From a virus: a stretch of DNA of 64,000 nucleotides. The notes beneath the pieces are model-generated. The model made no database searches. It was given only the letters and a program-made list of their open reading frames with translations, and was not told the DNA's origin. The position numbers and the translations under genes are program-made. The DNA is taken from IMG/VR virus record IMGVR_UViG_3300035670_013167, positions 42,764-106,763 of that record; one strand, given 5' to 3'. The first letter of the stretch is position 1. Each line of letters begins with the position of its first letter. Of this stretch, positions 40,745-49,333 are shown one piece after another.

Positions 40745-41304
40745 TTAGATCCACCTCCTAAATAGTCAAATTCCGAGATAGAGACCATTCCTGTTCTGAT
40801 AGACTTTTCTCTTGTGATTCTTTTGCCCAAATTTTTCTGAGCATTCCATGTTATAGCTTTGCAATAAGTTATAAATTTGGAATCCATAATCAATCCTGCT
40901 TTTTTGTTTGGTCTTTCAGATATTGGAACTAAGCACTTCACTAATTTATCTAATATCTTTTCTTGGTATGGGCCAAACTTTTGACGGTTAGCTCCGTGTC
41001 TAGTTTTGTTTTTCCAAAGATTAGCCAATTGCTTAATCATAGATTTTATAAAATCATCTTTAGCGTACTTCTTGCAAATCTCTAAAGACCTTTCGATATA
41101 GCACTGTCTTTTGTAGTAAGAAGCTGCTCGCAATAAAGCTATTCTCATATCTTGAGCAATATCTTCTTGGCTATCTGTATGGTTGTTTCTGGCATTTTTT
41201 TTAATTAATTGCCAAGCCTGATATTCACAAAGTTCGCCAAATTTATTATCTAATTGCATGTATTCTTCTTCTGTAACAGGAAAAGAATTTTGTATAACTT
41301 TCAT
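40741..41304 (-). CDS. Possible late sigma-like factor (gp55-like, tentative)
   Basis: 187 aa; GAGG precedes the ATG. Helical, with ARNNHTDSQEDIAQDMRIAL and LRAASYYKRQCYIERSLEIC resembling sigma70 region 2 as found in T4 gp55-like late factors. The rest is basic (NKTRHGANRQKFGPYQEK). A late sigma factor is expected if the TATAAATA boxes in this window are genuine. The assignment is by pattern only. Confidence 0.4.
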   Translation of the reverse strand: MKVIQNSFPVTEEEYMQLDNKFGELCEYQAWQLIKKNARNNHTDSQEDIAQDMRIALLRAASYYKRQCYIERSLEICKKYAKDDFIKSMIKQLANLWKNKTRHGANRQKFGPYQEKILDKLVKCLVPISERPNKKAGLIMDSKFITYCKAITWNAQKNLGKRITREKSIRTGMVSISEFDYLGGGSN

Positions 41305-41315
41305 TTTAACCTCTT

Positions 41316-42599
41316 TTAATATTTTATAAGTTTATTTAAATTTTCTCCAAAATGACAAGAAGTTTTCAATTTTAAATTAGGAAACAAATCATCATCTTCT
41401 TCCAAAACTTTTTTACTTAATTCAATGATAGACCTATATTCTTTTTTATTACAAGAAATACAATATCCGTCATGTAAATGAAAGCATATCTTAGCCTTAT
41501 TTGATAAGGCCTCATGCAGCTTTACAAGTTTTCTTAAGCAAATCATGTTTGATGGTGATTGTATACAAAAATTTTTAATTTTATACAACTCGTCTTTTTG
41601 AAATTTTCTTCTTCTACCGAATATATCAGTAGCAAAATTGTTGCTATCGGTAGCTTGGCTTTTAACCCAAGCAAAAGCAACGGGAAAGGATCGTTCTAAA
41701 TTATATATTAGTTTAGTTGCATTTTTTTCGCTAATTCCAATTCTTTTAGATAAAGAAAATGCTCCTTGACCAAAAATAACAGGCAAAAAGATATTTTTAC
41801 ATATTTTTCTTTGATCTTCTGTCGCGTCTTGATTTGTTAGCTTTTTCCAAATTAAATCATATAAATCGTCCTGAGATCTGGTGAACTCCATTAATTTTTC
41901 ATCTTTTGTAATCCAAGCTAAAACACTAACCTCCATGTGTTTATAATCAAAATAAACAAAGTATTCTTGATCGCTTGGCAATCTCAAATTACTCTTTTCT
42001 TTTTCACCCATGGAATGTGGCAAAAAACAATCTTTTAATACTTTTAAATTTTTCATTCTTCCATTAGATTGACCTTCAATTTCATAATAAGAATACACAA
42101 GCCGTTTAGCAGCAACGTCAACAAGAGGATTCGTTTCGATGCTAGGAATAACTCGACAAATTAAAGGGTAAAAAACTTCTTCATAAAACTTCTCAAAGTT
42201 CTTCCAGCCATCTGTTTTTCTTATATAATTCATAAGAAAAAAAGCATCTTTTGAAGAATTTGGCTTTTTTCTAGGCAGACTAAAATAAGAACATATTAAA
42301 TTTAGATCATATACAACTTTATTGAATTGTATATTTATTTGAGATTTTTTTCTGAAGTAAGAGATTATATTTTTTAGATTCCAAGAAATAAGATCGCAAT
42401 TTTTTGTATAAAAATAAAAACTTGCTGCGATGTTTTCTATGTCTTTTTCATTTTGCAAGCCAATAGTGAATTTATTTCCATTAGTTTGAATACTCAAATC
42501 AATTAAAGAATCATCAGTCCAATCAACGTGATCTTGCTCAAAATGAAAAAAAACTTTTGAGTCTTGTATAGATTCTAAAACAGACGCTACTTCTTGCAT
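41316..42599 (-). CDS. Family-A DNA polymerase-like protein with altered motif C
   Basis: About 427 aa. From a TTG at 42623 numbering, GQSNGRM (184-190), motif A FVYFDYKHMEVSVLAW (Asp226), motif B RKICKNIFLPVIFGQGAF (272-289) and motif C FHLHDGYCIS (Asp385) align with PolA polymerases. In motif C the usual HDE is HDG, so the second carboxylate is lost. The N-terminal 200 residues have no clear exonuclease motifs. ATG 42599 was chosen; TTG 42623 is the alternative, neither with a good SD. A split or specialised polymerase is possible; see also the incomplete DnaE. Confidence 0.8.
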   Translation of the reverse strand: MQEVASVLESIQDSKVFFHFEQDHVDWTDDSLIDLSIQTNGNKFTIGLQNEKDIENIAASFYFYTKNCDLISWNLKNIISYFRKKSQINIQFNKVVYDLNLICSYFSLPRKKPNSSKDAFFLMNYIRKTDGWKNFEKFYEEVFYPLICRVIPSIETNPLVDVAAKRLVYSYYEIEGQSNGRMKNLKVLKDCFLPHSMGEKEKSNLRLPSDQEYFVYFDYKHMEVSVLAWITKDEKLMEFTRSQDDLYDLIWKKLTNQDATEDQRKICKNIFLPVIFGQGAFSLSKRIGISEKNATKLIYNLERSFPVAFAWVKSQATDSNNFATDIFGRRRKFQKDELYKIKNFCIQSPSNMICLRKLVKLHEALSNKAKICFHLHDGYCISCNKKEYRSIIELSKKVLEEDDDLFPNLKLKTSCHFGENLNKLIKY

Positions 42600-42626
42600 T
42601 TGCGTATTATATTTGAAAAACAAAGA

Positions 42627-42896
42627 TTAATCTATTGGTTTGATAATTTTTTGAGTTTGTCTAATTAAACGATCTTCATTTTTATATTTGTCATTCTTAA
42701 TTTTTCTTACATTAATTCTTTTTTCTCTTTCTTTTTTACTCACTCCAATAGATCCTTTATTTCTTTTTTTTATAATAGAAAAATAAACATTCTTATTAAT
42801 TTGTTGATCTTTATAAAATTTTTCAATAGCTTCATCTAAGGTAATTCCAAGTTTCTTAGATAATCTTTTTATATTTCTTCTATGTTTTTTTAACAT
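42627..42896 (-). CDS. Basic hypothetical protein
   Basis: 89 aa, strongly basic: MLKKHRRNIKRLSKKLGITL, IIKKRNKGSIGVSKKERE. An N-terminal helix-turn-helix-like stretch (LGITLDEAIEKFYKD) suggests nucleic acid binding. It lies 3 bp before the polymerase gene frame. TTATAATT lies just before its ATG. No family recognised. Confidence 0.6.
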   Translation of the reverse strand: MLKKHRRNIKRLSKKLGITLDEAIEKFYKDQQINKNVYFSIIKKRNKGSIGVSKKEREKRINVRKIKNDKYKNEDRLIRQTQKIIKPID

Positions 42897-42952
42897 TTAA
42901 TTATAAGTGCGCACCTAGGGTATAATCCCTAGAGATCTTATCCTTTAACACT

Positions 42953-43156
42953 TTAGTTAATTAGGGGATCTATATTGGGATTGAGTGTTTTAAATTGATC
43001 TTTGTATTCTACCTTTTCAGTTTCTTCACTTAACTCCCTTGGATATTTTTTATTACTATCTCGTATGACCATGACCCTATACCCTGTTGATAGATCTACT
43101 ACTATCTGGTTACATGGAAAACCCGTAGAGGGAAAAATATCCTTTTCGTTAAGCAA
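42953..43156 (-). CDS. 67-aa hypothetical protein, TTG start
   Basis: TTG 43156 follows AGGGAAG. MLNEKDIFPSTGFPCNQIVV, then LSTGYRVMVIRDSNKKYPRE. A plausible small strand-rich protein with less A-rich codons than neighbours. Between it and the next minus gene (42897-42952) lie GTGCGCAC and CTAGGG-TATAAT-CCCTAG, a palindrome around a -10-like hexamer. Confidence 0.5.
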   Translation of the reverse strand: MLNEKDIFPSTGFPCNQIVVDLSTGYRVMVIRDSNKKYPRELSEETEKVEYKDQFKTLNPNIDPLIN

Positions 43157-43185
43157 TTCAGCTTCCCTATATTAATCAAAATTGA

Positions 43186-43359
43186 TTAAAAGCTTAGAAA
43201 CACTGGGGGAGTTTTTAACCCCATTGGTTCGTCTGACACACCTGTTACTTTTTCTTTTTCAAGACTTTTTGCCAATTACGAATTAGCCCGTGCAAGTTTC
43301 AGGTAAAAACAACGGTAAAGATCAATTAACTCACTAGAAATAAATTCTAGACCGTACAT
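43186..43359 (-). pseudogene. Interrupted small ORF (in-frame TAA) in a 265-bp gap
   Basis: One frame runs from ATG 43359 (MYGLEFISSELIDLYRCFYL, KLARANS) to TAA 43278-43276. It continues without a break as LAKSLEKEKVTGVSDEPMGL, KTPPVFLSF to TAA at 43186. TTG right after the internal stop could restart it. The rest of 43157-43421 holds a 6-bp hairpin CTAGAA-ATAAA-TTCTAG and GGGG/CCCC arms but no clear gene. It may be a decayed gene, two tiny ORFs, or a structured RNA. Confidence 0.3.
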
Positions 43360-43421
43360 AAGTTATGATAATGTAGTAAAACCGTTTGACGAATTGTATC
43401 TGTTTTTTTAGAATAGTCAAT

Positions 43422-44072
43422 ATGAATGAGTTAGAATTAATTCTGAAGTACAAAATGAACGATTTAGAAGCAAAAGCTTTTAAAATTTGTTTAATGTGGC
43501 AAGATTTATGCAAAAAAGAATTTCCTAATGAAAGATATTTAAAAATATCTAAAACAAAAGATCCAAGAAAAACAACTTTATTTAAATATGCATATAAATT
43601 AATTAGAGAAACAAAAGGATTATTAACAAGCGATAAAGAATATTATATTTATATTCTTGCTCAATTACAAATATTAAAATTGATGAAAGAAGGCGATATA
43701 CATGCTTTAATTGAACCTCAAATTCTTGTTGGTGATAAAGCTTGGAAAAGATGGAAAATTTGGAAGAAGAAATATGACAAAAAAGTAAATGAAATAAAAG
43801 ACTATAGAGATGTCGGATTAGTAACTAGCGAAAGACAAATAAAAATCGAATTAAAAAGAACTTTAGAATTTTTAAATAAATTAGATTATTCATCTATAAA
43901 AAAATCAGACTTTGAAAGATGGGTAAGTACAAAACAAATTTCTCCTTATTATGTAATTTTATCTCCTTTTGCTAAAAAATTTATTACAGAATTTGATTAT
44001 GAATTATACAAACCTTCTATAACTCCTAAAGTTGAGGAATTTTTTAAGAAAGAATTTAGCCATGAGTTTTAA
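43422..44072 (+). CDS. Hypothetical helical protein (helicase-loader-like?)
   Basis: 216 aa from ATG 43422. MNELELILKYKMNDLEAKAF, then KYAYKLIRETKGLLTSDKEY and ALIEPQILVGDKAWKRWKIW. Size and all-helical layout recall T4 gp59 helicase loader (217 aa) but no diagnostic motif is shared, so this is only a suggestion. The next gene overlaps its end by 11 nt. Confidence 0.6.
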   Translation: MNELELILKYKMNDLEAKAFKICLMWQDLCKKEFPNERYLKISKTKDPRKTTLFKYAYKLIRETKGLLTSDKEYYIYILAQLQILKLMKEGDIHALIEPQILVGDKAWKRWKIWKKKYDKKVNEIKDYRDVGLVTSERQIKIELKRTLEFLNKLDYSSIKKSDFERWVSTKQISPYYVILSPFAKKFITEFDYELYKPSITPKVEEFFKKEFSHEF

Positions 44073-44502
44073 AAATCACAGTATATTTGGACCAAAAAAA
44101 GAAGAAGAACATATTAATAAAATTTTTATCAAAAAGAATAAAAAAGGAGAATGGTCTTTTGAAAAAAATGGTCAATTTTACAACATGAGTCCGGCCGAAA
44201 TTACCAAATATTCTTTTTCGCCAATAATATCAGGAGCAGATAAATTAATTAATAATGCTTGTAAAATAAAAAATATAAACTCAAATAAAGGAATGTATCT
44301 GTATTTTTCAGAAGAAGAATTTATAGATTGTGATGTTAGAATGGAATTTGATGAAAAATTATTTGATGGTTGGCTTTATAATATTTATTCTGAAAAAATA
44401 TCTGTAGACAAAGGACAAAAAGCTTGGGCATGTGATTATTTAAAATTATATTACAAAGAGCCACCAAAAAAAGTTTATTTAAAACTAGAAGAAAAATCAT
44501 AA
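44062..44502 (+). CDS. Conserved-looking hypothetical protein
   Basis: 146 aa from ATG 44062; an upstream frame start at 44032 lies deeper in the previous gene. MSFKNHSIFGPKKEEEHINK, EWSFEKNGQFYNMSPAEITK and DVRMEFDEKLFDGWLYNIYS. A mixed alpha/beta protein without a recognised family. Ends at a palindromic terminator. Confidence 0.7.
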   Translation: MSFKNHSIFGPKKEEEHINKIFIKKNKKGEWSFEKNGQFYNMSPAEITKYSFSPIISGADKLINNACKIKNINSNKGMYLYFSEEEFIDCDVRMEFDEKLFDGWLYNIYSEKISVDKGQKAWACDYLKLYYKEPPKKVYLKLEEKS

Positions 44503-44539
44503 ATTAAAATTTAAAATATATACAAATAAAATTTTAATT
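44502..44539. terminator. AT-rich inverted repeat between convergent genes
   Basis: AATTAAAATTT (44502-44512) and AAATTTTAATT (44529-44539) are perfect 11-bp arms, 16-nt loop, between convergent genes. A likely bidirectional terminator of the same AU-only type as at 8550-8585. Confidence 0.55.
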
Positions 44540-44555
44540 CTATTGTATAATTTAT

Positions 44556-44849
44556 TTAACAAGATCCCCAAAATACTACATATGTGTCTCCACAAGAAGG
44601 AGCAGAAACTCCATACACTATACTATTTCCGTCCCATAAATGTCCAACACCCTGAGGAGTAGAGGGACACGAGCAGTCATTAACTTCTCCAACCTTTACG
44701 CATTTATTGCTAAGGTTCCATTGTCCTTGATCTCCGGAACATGTGTATTCGCAACCCATGTAATAAAATGGATCGTTAGGGCTTCCTTCTGCATCTCCGT
44801 TGTAACATCCGTTTTTTGCACTTAAAACACTAAATATTGGCTCATTCAT
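44556..44849 (-). CDS. Small cysteine-rich protein
   Basis: 97 aa; AAGGAA precedes the ATG. Eight cysteines (NGCYNGDAEG, GCEYTCSGDQGQWNL, NDCSCPSTPQ, APSCGDT, WGSC), Gly/Ser/Pro-rich, no signal peptide. Similar in style to the large cysteine-rich protein at 23373. Probably a disulfide-stabilised virion or extracellular domain (inference). Confidence 0.75.
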   Translation of the reverse strand: MNEPIFSVLSAKNGCYNGDAEGSPNDPFYYMGCEYTCSGDQGQWNLSNKCVKVGEVNDCSCPSTPQGVGHLWDGNSIVYGVSAPSCGDTYVVFWGSC

Positions 44850-44949
44850 GATTTATTCCTTTTTTTAAAATTGTTATATTATTAAATGACACGAACATAA
44901 CGAAAAGCAACCTTTTAAGATTATTTATTTTTATTTATAAATTAAGGCG

Positions 44950-44957
44950 TATAAATA
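44950..44957 (+). promoter_or_regulatory. TATAAATA box 5 nt before ATG (leaderless type)
   Basis: TATAAATA-AAAAT-ATG precedes the tagged gene at 44963. No SD lies between box and start. The same GGCGTATAAATAAAA string occurs at 2880-2894. Confidence 0.65.
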
Positions 44958-44962
44958 AAAAT

Positions 44963-45268
44963 ATGAATTTTAGGCAATTTTATGAAATGGCTAGTTTTAC
45001 TTTACCTCATTCTATAAATATAGATGGAGAAAAAGTACAAGCTATAGATATGCAATTTGAACTAAGTCCAAAAACCTTAGATAAAAATGGCAAAGTAATG
45101 AATCAAGGATCTAAATTTATTGCTAAAATGCCTAATTCTAGTGATTATTTAGTTTATAATGGCGAAGGATATTCGATCTTTGCCGACAGAGATAATTTAT
45201 ATAATTTATTAGAAAAAGGCTATGAATTAATTCCAAAAGATTGGTGGAAAAAAGCTAGATTTATTTAG
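44963..45268 (+). CDS. CTS-tagged hypothetical protein
   Basis: 101 aa. MNFRQFYEMASFTLPHSI carries the shared tag (F-x-x-F-Y-E). The body is strand-rich: IDGEKVQAIDMQFELSPKTL, FIAKMPNSSDYLVYNGEGYS. Expressed from an apparent leaderless late promoter. Convergent, overlapping the HNH gene by 8 bp. Confidence 0.75.
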   Translation: MNFRQFYEMASFTLPHSINIDGEKVQAIDMQFELSPKTLDKNGKVMNQGSKFIAKMPNSSDYLVYNGEGYSIFADRDNLYNLLEKGYELIPKDWWKKARFI

Positions 45269-45638
45269 ATTCAAATTCTATTAATAATTTTTCTACTTCT
45301 TCTATAGAATTAATATAAATTTCTATTTTGTCTCTCGTTCTTTCATTTGAAGAATGAGTTTTTTCCATATGACAATTATGACATAATAAAATACACTTTT
45401 TCATTTCTTCTATTAATTCTGAAGGTTTGTGTTTTTTAGAATAAAGTCGATACATCCCACCAGCACTAGATCTTTTAGAATATCCATTTTTAACATGCTC
45501 AGATTTATCTTCTCCGGGCAAATGATCAAAACACAAACAAGAAGGATGTTTGTTATAACCGCAATTTTGACATCCTACTGATATTTTATAAATGTCTACA
45601 ATTTTATGTCTATAATCTTTTATATTTTTACTATTCAT
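45261..45638 (-). CDS. HNH-type endonuclease-like zinc protein
   Basis: 125 aa. GCQNCGYNKHPSCLCFDHLP and CILLCHNCHMEKTHSS give the CxxC pair and the HNH-like DH...N..H residues. Resembles phage homing-type HNH proteins. Its substrate is unknown. Confidence 0.8.
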   Translation of the reverse strand: MNSKNIKDYRHKIVDIYKISVGCQNCGYNKHPSCLCFDHLPGEDKSEHVKNGYSKRSSAGGMYRLYSKKHKPSELIEEMKKCILLCHNCHMEKTHSSNERTRDKIEIYINSIEEVEKLLIEFESK

Positions 45639-45686
45639 GATACAATCTAGAAATCAACATTAAACTATATTATATTAAATATTAAA

Positions 45687-46193
45687 ATGATTATCAATAG
45701 CAAAAAGTTTAAAAGATTCATAACTAGCAAAAAAATAAAAAATAAAATAAATTTTATAGCCAAAAAAATAAACAAGGACTACAAAGATAAAAATCCTTTG
45801 TTCTTATGCATACTAGATGGATCATTTATGTTTGCATCTCAACTTTACAAAAAAATAAAAGTTGAATCTGAAATAAGCTTTGTAAAAATAAAATCTTACA
45901 AAGGCACCAAATCAAATGGAATAAATAATTTAATAGGAATAAATCAAGATCTAGAAGATAAAGATGTTGTGATAGTAGAAGATATTGTAGACACGGGCAA
46001 AACTATAAAATATATACTTAACAATATAAATTGTAGATCAATTAGAATCGCAACTCTGTTATCAAAACCAGAAGTTCATAATCTAAAATTAGATTATGTT
46101 GGGTTTGAAATACCTGATAAATTTGTAATTGGCTATGGTTTAGATTATAATGGTTTAGGAAGAAATTTAAAGGAAATATATCAAATATCATGA
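45687..46193 (+). CDS. hpt: Hypoxanthine(-guanine) phosphoribosyltransferase
   Basis: 168 aa. The PRPP loop VVIVEDIVDTGKT, LCILDGSFMFASQLYKKI and FVIGYGLDYNGLGRNL are HPRT signatures. Salvages hypoxanthine or guanine to IMP/GMP. Overlaps the next gene by 4 nt (ATGA). Works with GuaC in purine salvage. Confidence 0.93.
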   Translation: MIINSKKFKRFITSKKIKNKINFIAKKINKDYKDKNPLFLCILDGSFMFASQLYKKIKVESEISFVKIKSYKGTKSNGINNLIGINQDLEDKDVVIVEDIVDTGKTIKYILNNINCRSIRIATLLSKPEVHNLKLDYVGFEIPDKFVIGYGLDYNGLGRNLKEIYQIS

Positions 46194-47230
46194 TAAATGA
46201 AATTTTTTTAGAACCTGTTATGTATGTTTATGTTTTGAGTGGAGAAAACTTAAAGAAAAAATCTAATAATGAAGATTATTGGAAAATAAAAGTATTGACC
46301 ACTCTTGATAGTCCTAAGGAAATTGACCTAAAAATATGGGAATGCGGCCCTAATCCTAGCGATAATAATGATTTGCCACAAAAAGGCGATTACTTAAAAA
46401 TAATTATAGAAAATTTAGAGGAATTTGAAAAAGAGTACAAACTTCCGGCAAGTAGATTTTCATCAACAATTGGCCGTGGGAAAAACTTGAGCAATATTAA
46501 AATAGACAAATCAAAAATCCCAGAAGAATACTTGAACAAACTTGTTCTAAAGTGTGCGAGTCCAAAGCAAATTAAAAAAGCATGGTCGATAATAGATTCG
46601 AATGAGTATTGGGAATGCGAAGAAAATTATAAATTTATAATGACCGTTTTAGACCGTGTAGGAAGAAAAAAAATTGAAGAAGCACCTGCTGCTAAATCTT
46701 GTCATCATAATTACAAAGGCGGTCTATTAATTCATACTAGCGAGGTACTAAGAAGTGCTAGATATAATGTATTAAGTAAGCAACCTCATTATGATTTTAT
46801 AAATTACGATGTTGTTTGCGGAGCGGCAATATTACATGATATTGGCAAAATAAATACGTTTATGTGTGATGAGCTTAATGTTCCTGATAGTTCTGAAGAA
46901 GAGTCTTTACTAGGACATCCTTACTATTCAATGTTTTATATTAAAAAAATAGCAGAAGAAATTAATTTTGAAAATAAAGAATATATTAAAGAATTGCTAC
47001 ATTGCGTTGCTTCTCACCACGGCAGGCCAGAATGGGGAGCAATAAAAGAAGCAAAAACCCCTGAAGCTCTAATTTTACATGACGCAGATAATGAAAGCAG
47101 TACAATTGAATCCTTTAAGGATTTATTATTAAAATCAACAAATGATCAAAAGTTTATGAAACATTTTGGAGATAATTTTTATATAACTTACAAAGCTAAA
47201 AAAATGAAATCGGAAGGCAAATTAAATTAA
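46190..47230 (+). CDS. YhaM-like HD-domain 3'-5' exoribonuclease
   Basis: 346 aa. An N-terminal OB-like domain (about 1-100) is followed by an HD domain: CHHNYKGGLLIHTSEV, CGAAILHDIGKINTF, LLGHPYYSMFYI, ASHHGRPEWGAIKEAKTPEA and ILHDADN. The domain order and GRPEWGAIKEAKTPEA-type segment match YhaM. Could degrade RNA or ssDNA, or hydrolyse nucleotides. Confidence 0.85.
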   Translation: MINEIFLEPVMYVYVLSGENLKKKSNNEDYWKIKVLTTLDSPKEIDLKIWECGPNPSDNNDLPQKGDYLKIIIENLEEFEKEYKLPASRFSSTIGRGKNLSNIKIDKSKIPEEYLNKLVLKCASPKQIKKAWSIIDSNEYWECEENYKFIMTVLDRVGRKKIEEAPAAKSCHHNYKGGLLIHTSEVLRSARYNVLSKQPHYDFINYDVVCGAAILHDIGKINTFMCDELNVPDSSEEESLLGHPYYSMFYIKKIAEEINFENKEYIKELLHCVASHHGRPEWGAIKEAKTPEALILHDADNESSTIESFKDLLLKSTNDQKFMKHFGDNFYITYKAKKMKSEGKLN

Positions 47231-48216
47231 TACAAACCGATATATTCTACCGGAGCATCTTTTATTACTTGGTAATATTTTATTGGTCCATCTAAAGTTT
47301 TTATTAAGTATTTGTTATTTATTTTAATTTTATAAATATCTCTTCTTTCATCTGTGCCGGACAGATCACCAGCCAAACCGTCAACATGATTGAAGCTATT
47401 TGATAAAAATATATTGGCTGGCAAATAATCTGTTTTATTATAAAATTCTCTATCTTTAGTTGGCCTTGCTGTATACAAGGTTAATATTTGATTTTTTTTA
47501 TTTGGGTTTTGAAGTTGTGAAATTAAATTAAAATAATCTTGTTTTTCCTCGTTACTTGTAAAAAGATATTCTGACTCTTCTTCGTCTGCTTCTAATATGT
47601 CTTCTATGGTGAATTTTTCATCTTGTTTCCAAATTTGAAAATCTCCATTTTTATTTCCCACCTTAATTTCAGCACTATCTGAAGAAGATAAAAAATCCTC
47701 ATCAGATGAATTATAAATTGGAAATATTGTTACTTTGGATCCATTCCAATCTAAATTTGATATTGCTTGATCTATTTTATTTTTTATTTCAAGCATATTT
47801 TGATTTGTTTTTTCTAAAACATTATTTAATAAATTATAATATTCATTTTTATCTATTTTTCTATCGTCCAAAGAGTCCAGATACCTCCAGAGATATCTCA
47901 TTACATTAAAAACTTTGTATCTATCATCACCGGACAAAGATCTTTGCCAATCCCACAGATCATCGCTCCATGTTTTTGCTACTGATCTTGTGGACGAATT
48001 GGGCAATTGAACAATCAATTCATTTATTTTTGGGTAGTCTTTTAGTTCTTTTTTTATATAATTTAGATCTAATTTGAAATTTTTTAATTCTTCGGTTTCA
48101 TTTTCATAATCACTAAAAAAATCTTCTATTTTTTTAGTGATTATTTTCTTGAGATTATCTATATTGATTTGAACCAAATTATTTATATTTTCTAGGAATT
48201 GATAAAAAGTTTTCAT
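47227..48216 (-). CDS. CTS-tagged protein with ADP-ribosyltransferase-like C-terminus
   Basis: 329 aa from ATG 48216, which overlaps the GNAT stop (ATGA). MKTFYQFLENINNLVQI is among the closest matches to the T4 tag. A long helical region follows. The C-terminal about 90 residues (ILTLYTARPTKDREFYN, LPANIFLSNSFNHV, IKYYQVIKDAPVEYIGLY) have an R...SxS...E spacing recalling the ADP-ribosyltransferase fold, as in T4 Alt, which is also tag-bearing and injected. The catalytic assignment is weak and needs structure comparison. Confidence 0.7.
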   Translation of the reverse strand: MKTFYQFLENINNLVQINIDNLKKIITKKIEDFFSDYENETEELKNFKLDLNYIKKELKDYPKINELIVQLPNSSTRSVAKTWSDDLWDWQRSLSGDDRYKVFNVMRYLWRYLDSLDDRKIDKNEYYNLLNNVLEKTNQNMLEIKNKIDQAISNLDWNGSKVTIFPIYNSSDEDFLSSSDSAEIKVGNKNGDFQIWKQDEKFTIEDILEADEEESEYLFTSNEEKQDYFNLISQLQNPNKKNQILTLYTARPTKDREFYNKTDYLPANIFLSNSFNHVDGLAGDLSGTDERRDIYKIKINNKYLIKTLDGPIKYYQVIKDAPVEYIGLY

Positions 48217-48632
48217 ACATTGCACTCTATAAAAATAGGAGAATAAGCAGAGGCGTCGTAATCATTTGAAATAATAGCAACATCTCCAAAAAAAACATGA
48301 TTAATTTTGTAAACTTCTATATCTTCTCCATATATGTCTTCTGCATCTTTTAGATTTATAAAAGCCAGAGTTTTTCCAAATTTTTTTAAAATATTATATA
48401 TTCTTCCATCAAGATCATGTTGTTCTGTGTATATTTTTTTAATATTATTTTTTTTACAAATTTCAACAAGATTATATATTAATTTTGTTCCTATGCCTTT
48501 TCCTTGTAGGTTATCAGGAACAGATAATCCCGCAATATATGCATAGTTTGAACCTAGTTTATAAGAAAGAAAAGAATCTCCTTCTTGAATGTTTTTATTT
48601 ATATTTTCTAGGAATTTATAAAAGCTAATCAT
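48213..48632 (-). CDS. CTS-tagged GNAT acetyltransferase
   Basis: 139 aa. MISFYKFLENINKNIQEGD is the tag; the GNAT core follows at once: YAYIAGLSVPDNLQGKGIGT (motif A, acetyl-CoA loop Q-x-x-G-x-G), then LIYNLVEICKKNNIKKIYTE. It transfers acetyl groups. The tag suggests the enzyme is packaged and delivered with the DNA to modify a host target early; this is an inference. Flanked by other tagged genes on the same strand. Confidence 0.85.
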   Translation of the reverse strand: MISFYKFLENINKNIQEGDSFLSYKLGSNYAYIAGLSVPDNLQGKGIGTKLIYNLVEICKKNNIKKIYTEQHDLDGRIYNILKKFGKTLAFINLKDAEDIYGEDIEVYKINHVFFGDVAIISNDYDASAYSPIFIECNV

Positions 48633-48633
48633 T

Positions 48634-49260
48634 TTATTCCCAACTTATTCTTTTGCTGCTTTTTTTTCTTCTAGTTCCTTTTTTATTGCAAGCTGATAAA
48701 GTTGGTCTGCAAGCTGGGTATTCTCTTTCTGCTCCTTTGCCTGCTTTTTTTCTTCCGCAAGGAACTAAATTTCCTTTTTTACTAGCTTTGCAATCAATCC
48801 AACCGCCAGTTTTTCTGTCGAACCAGCCTTTTAGCCCTCTTTCTTTTTCTAATTTGAATGTGTTTTCCTTGAAATCTTCTGGTTTTGTGTTTTCTTTAGC
48901 AATAGATTTTATCCTAGCAATAAATAAATTTAGATCTGTTCTTTCTGGTATTTTTTTATGCATATCAATCAAAGCTTTTCTTATTTCTTTTGATGGCGCT
49001 GTTTCTGCATCTATGCCTTTATATTTTAATGACATTATTGCTTGCATTGCATCATCATATTGTTTCTTTTCTTTTAGAGATTCATTTATTTCTACTTGCT
49101 CTTTTTTTGTTTTATTTCCCCAATTTTTAGCTCCTACTTTGCGACAACGAACCAGCGCACCCGAGGCATAAGCGCTAGGAAAAACTGAATATCTATTTTT
49201 TACTTTGTGATAACAGGCATCTTTTTCTTCTCTTATTTCTAACCACTCTGAAAATTTCAT
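48634..49260 (-). CDS. CTS-tagged basic protein with CYHKVK motif
   Basis: 208 aa; GAGGTCGGAA precedes the ATG. MKFSEWLEIREEKDACYHKV joins the tag to a motif (CYHKVKNRYSVFPSAYASGA, LVRCRK) I recognise from many phage proteins of unknown function. A second such motif, GWFDRKTGGWIDCKASKKGN, and a basic C-terminus (KKGTRRKKSSKRISW) follow. Probably nucleic-acid-binding and packaged (inference). Confidence 0.8.
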   Translation of the reverse strand: MKFSEWLEIREEKDACYHKVKNRYSVFPSAYASGALVRCRKVGAKNWGNKTKKEQVEINESLKEKKQYDDAMQAIMSLKYKGIDAETAPSKEIRKALIDMHKKIPERTDLNLFIARIKSIAKENTKPEDFKENTFKLEKERGLKGWFDRKTGGWIDCKASKKGNLVPCGRKKAGKGAEREYPACRPTLSACNKKGTRRKKSSKRISWE

Positions 49261-49333
49261 TTCCGACCTCTTTATTGGTATTTTTTAGTATTAATCATTG
49301 ATCTATATTCTATACTTGGGGAGTTTTGTCATT

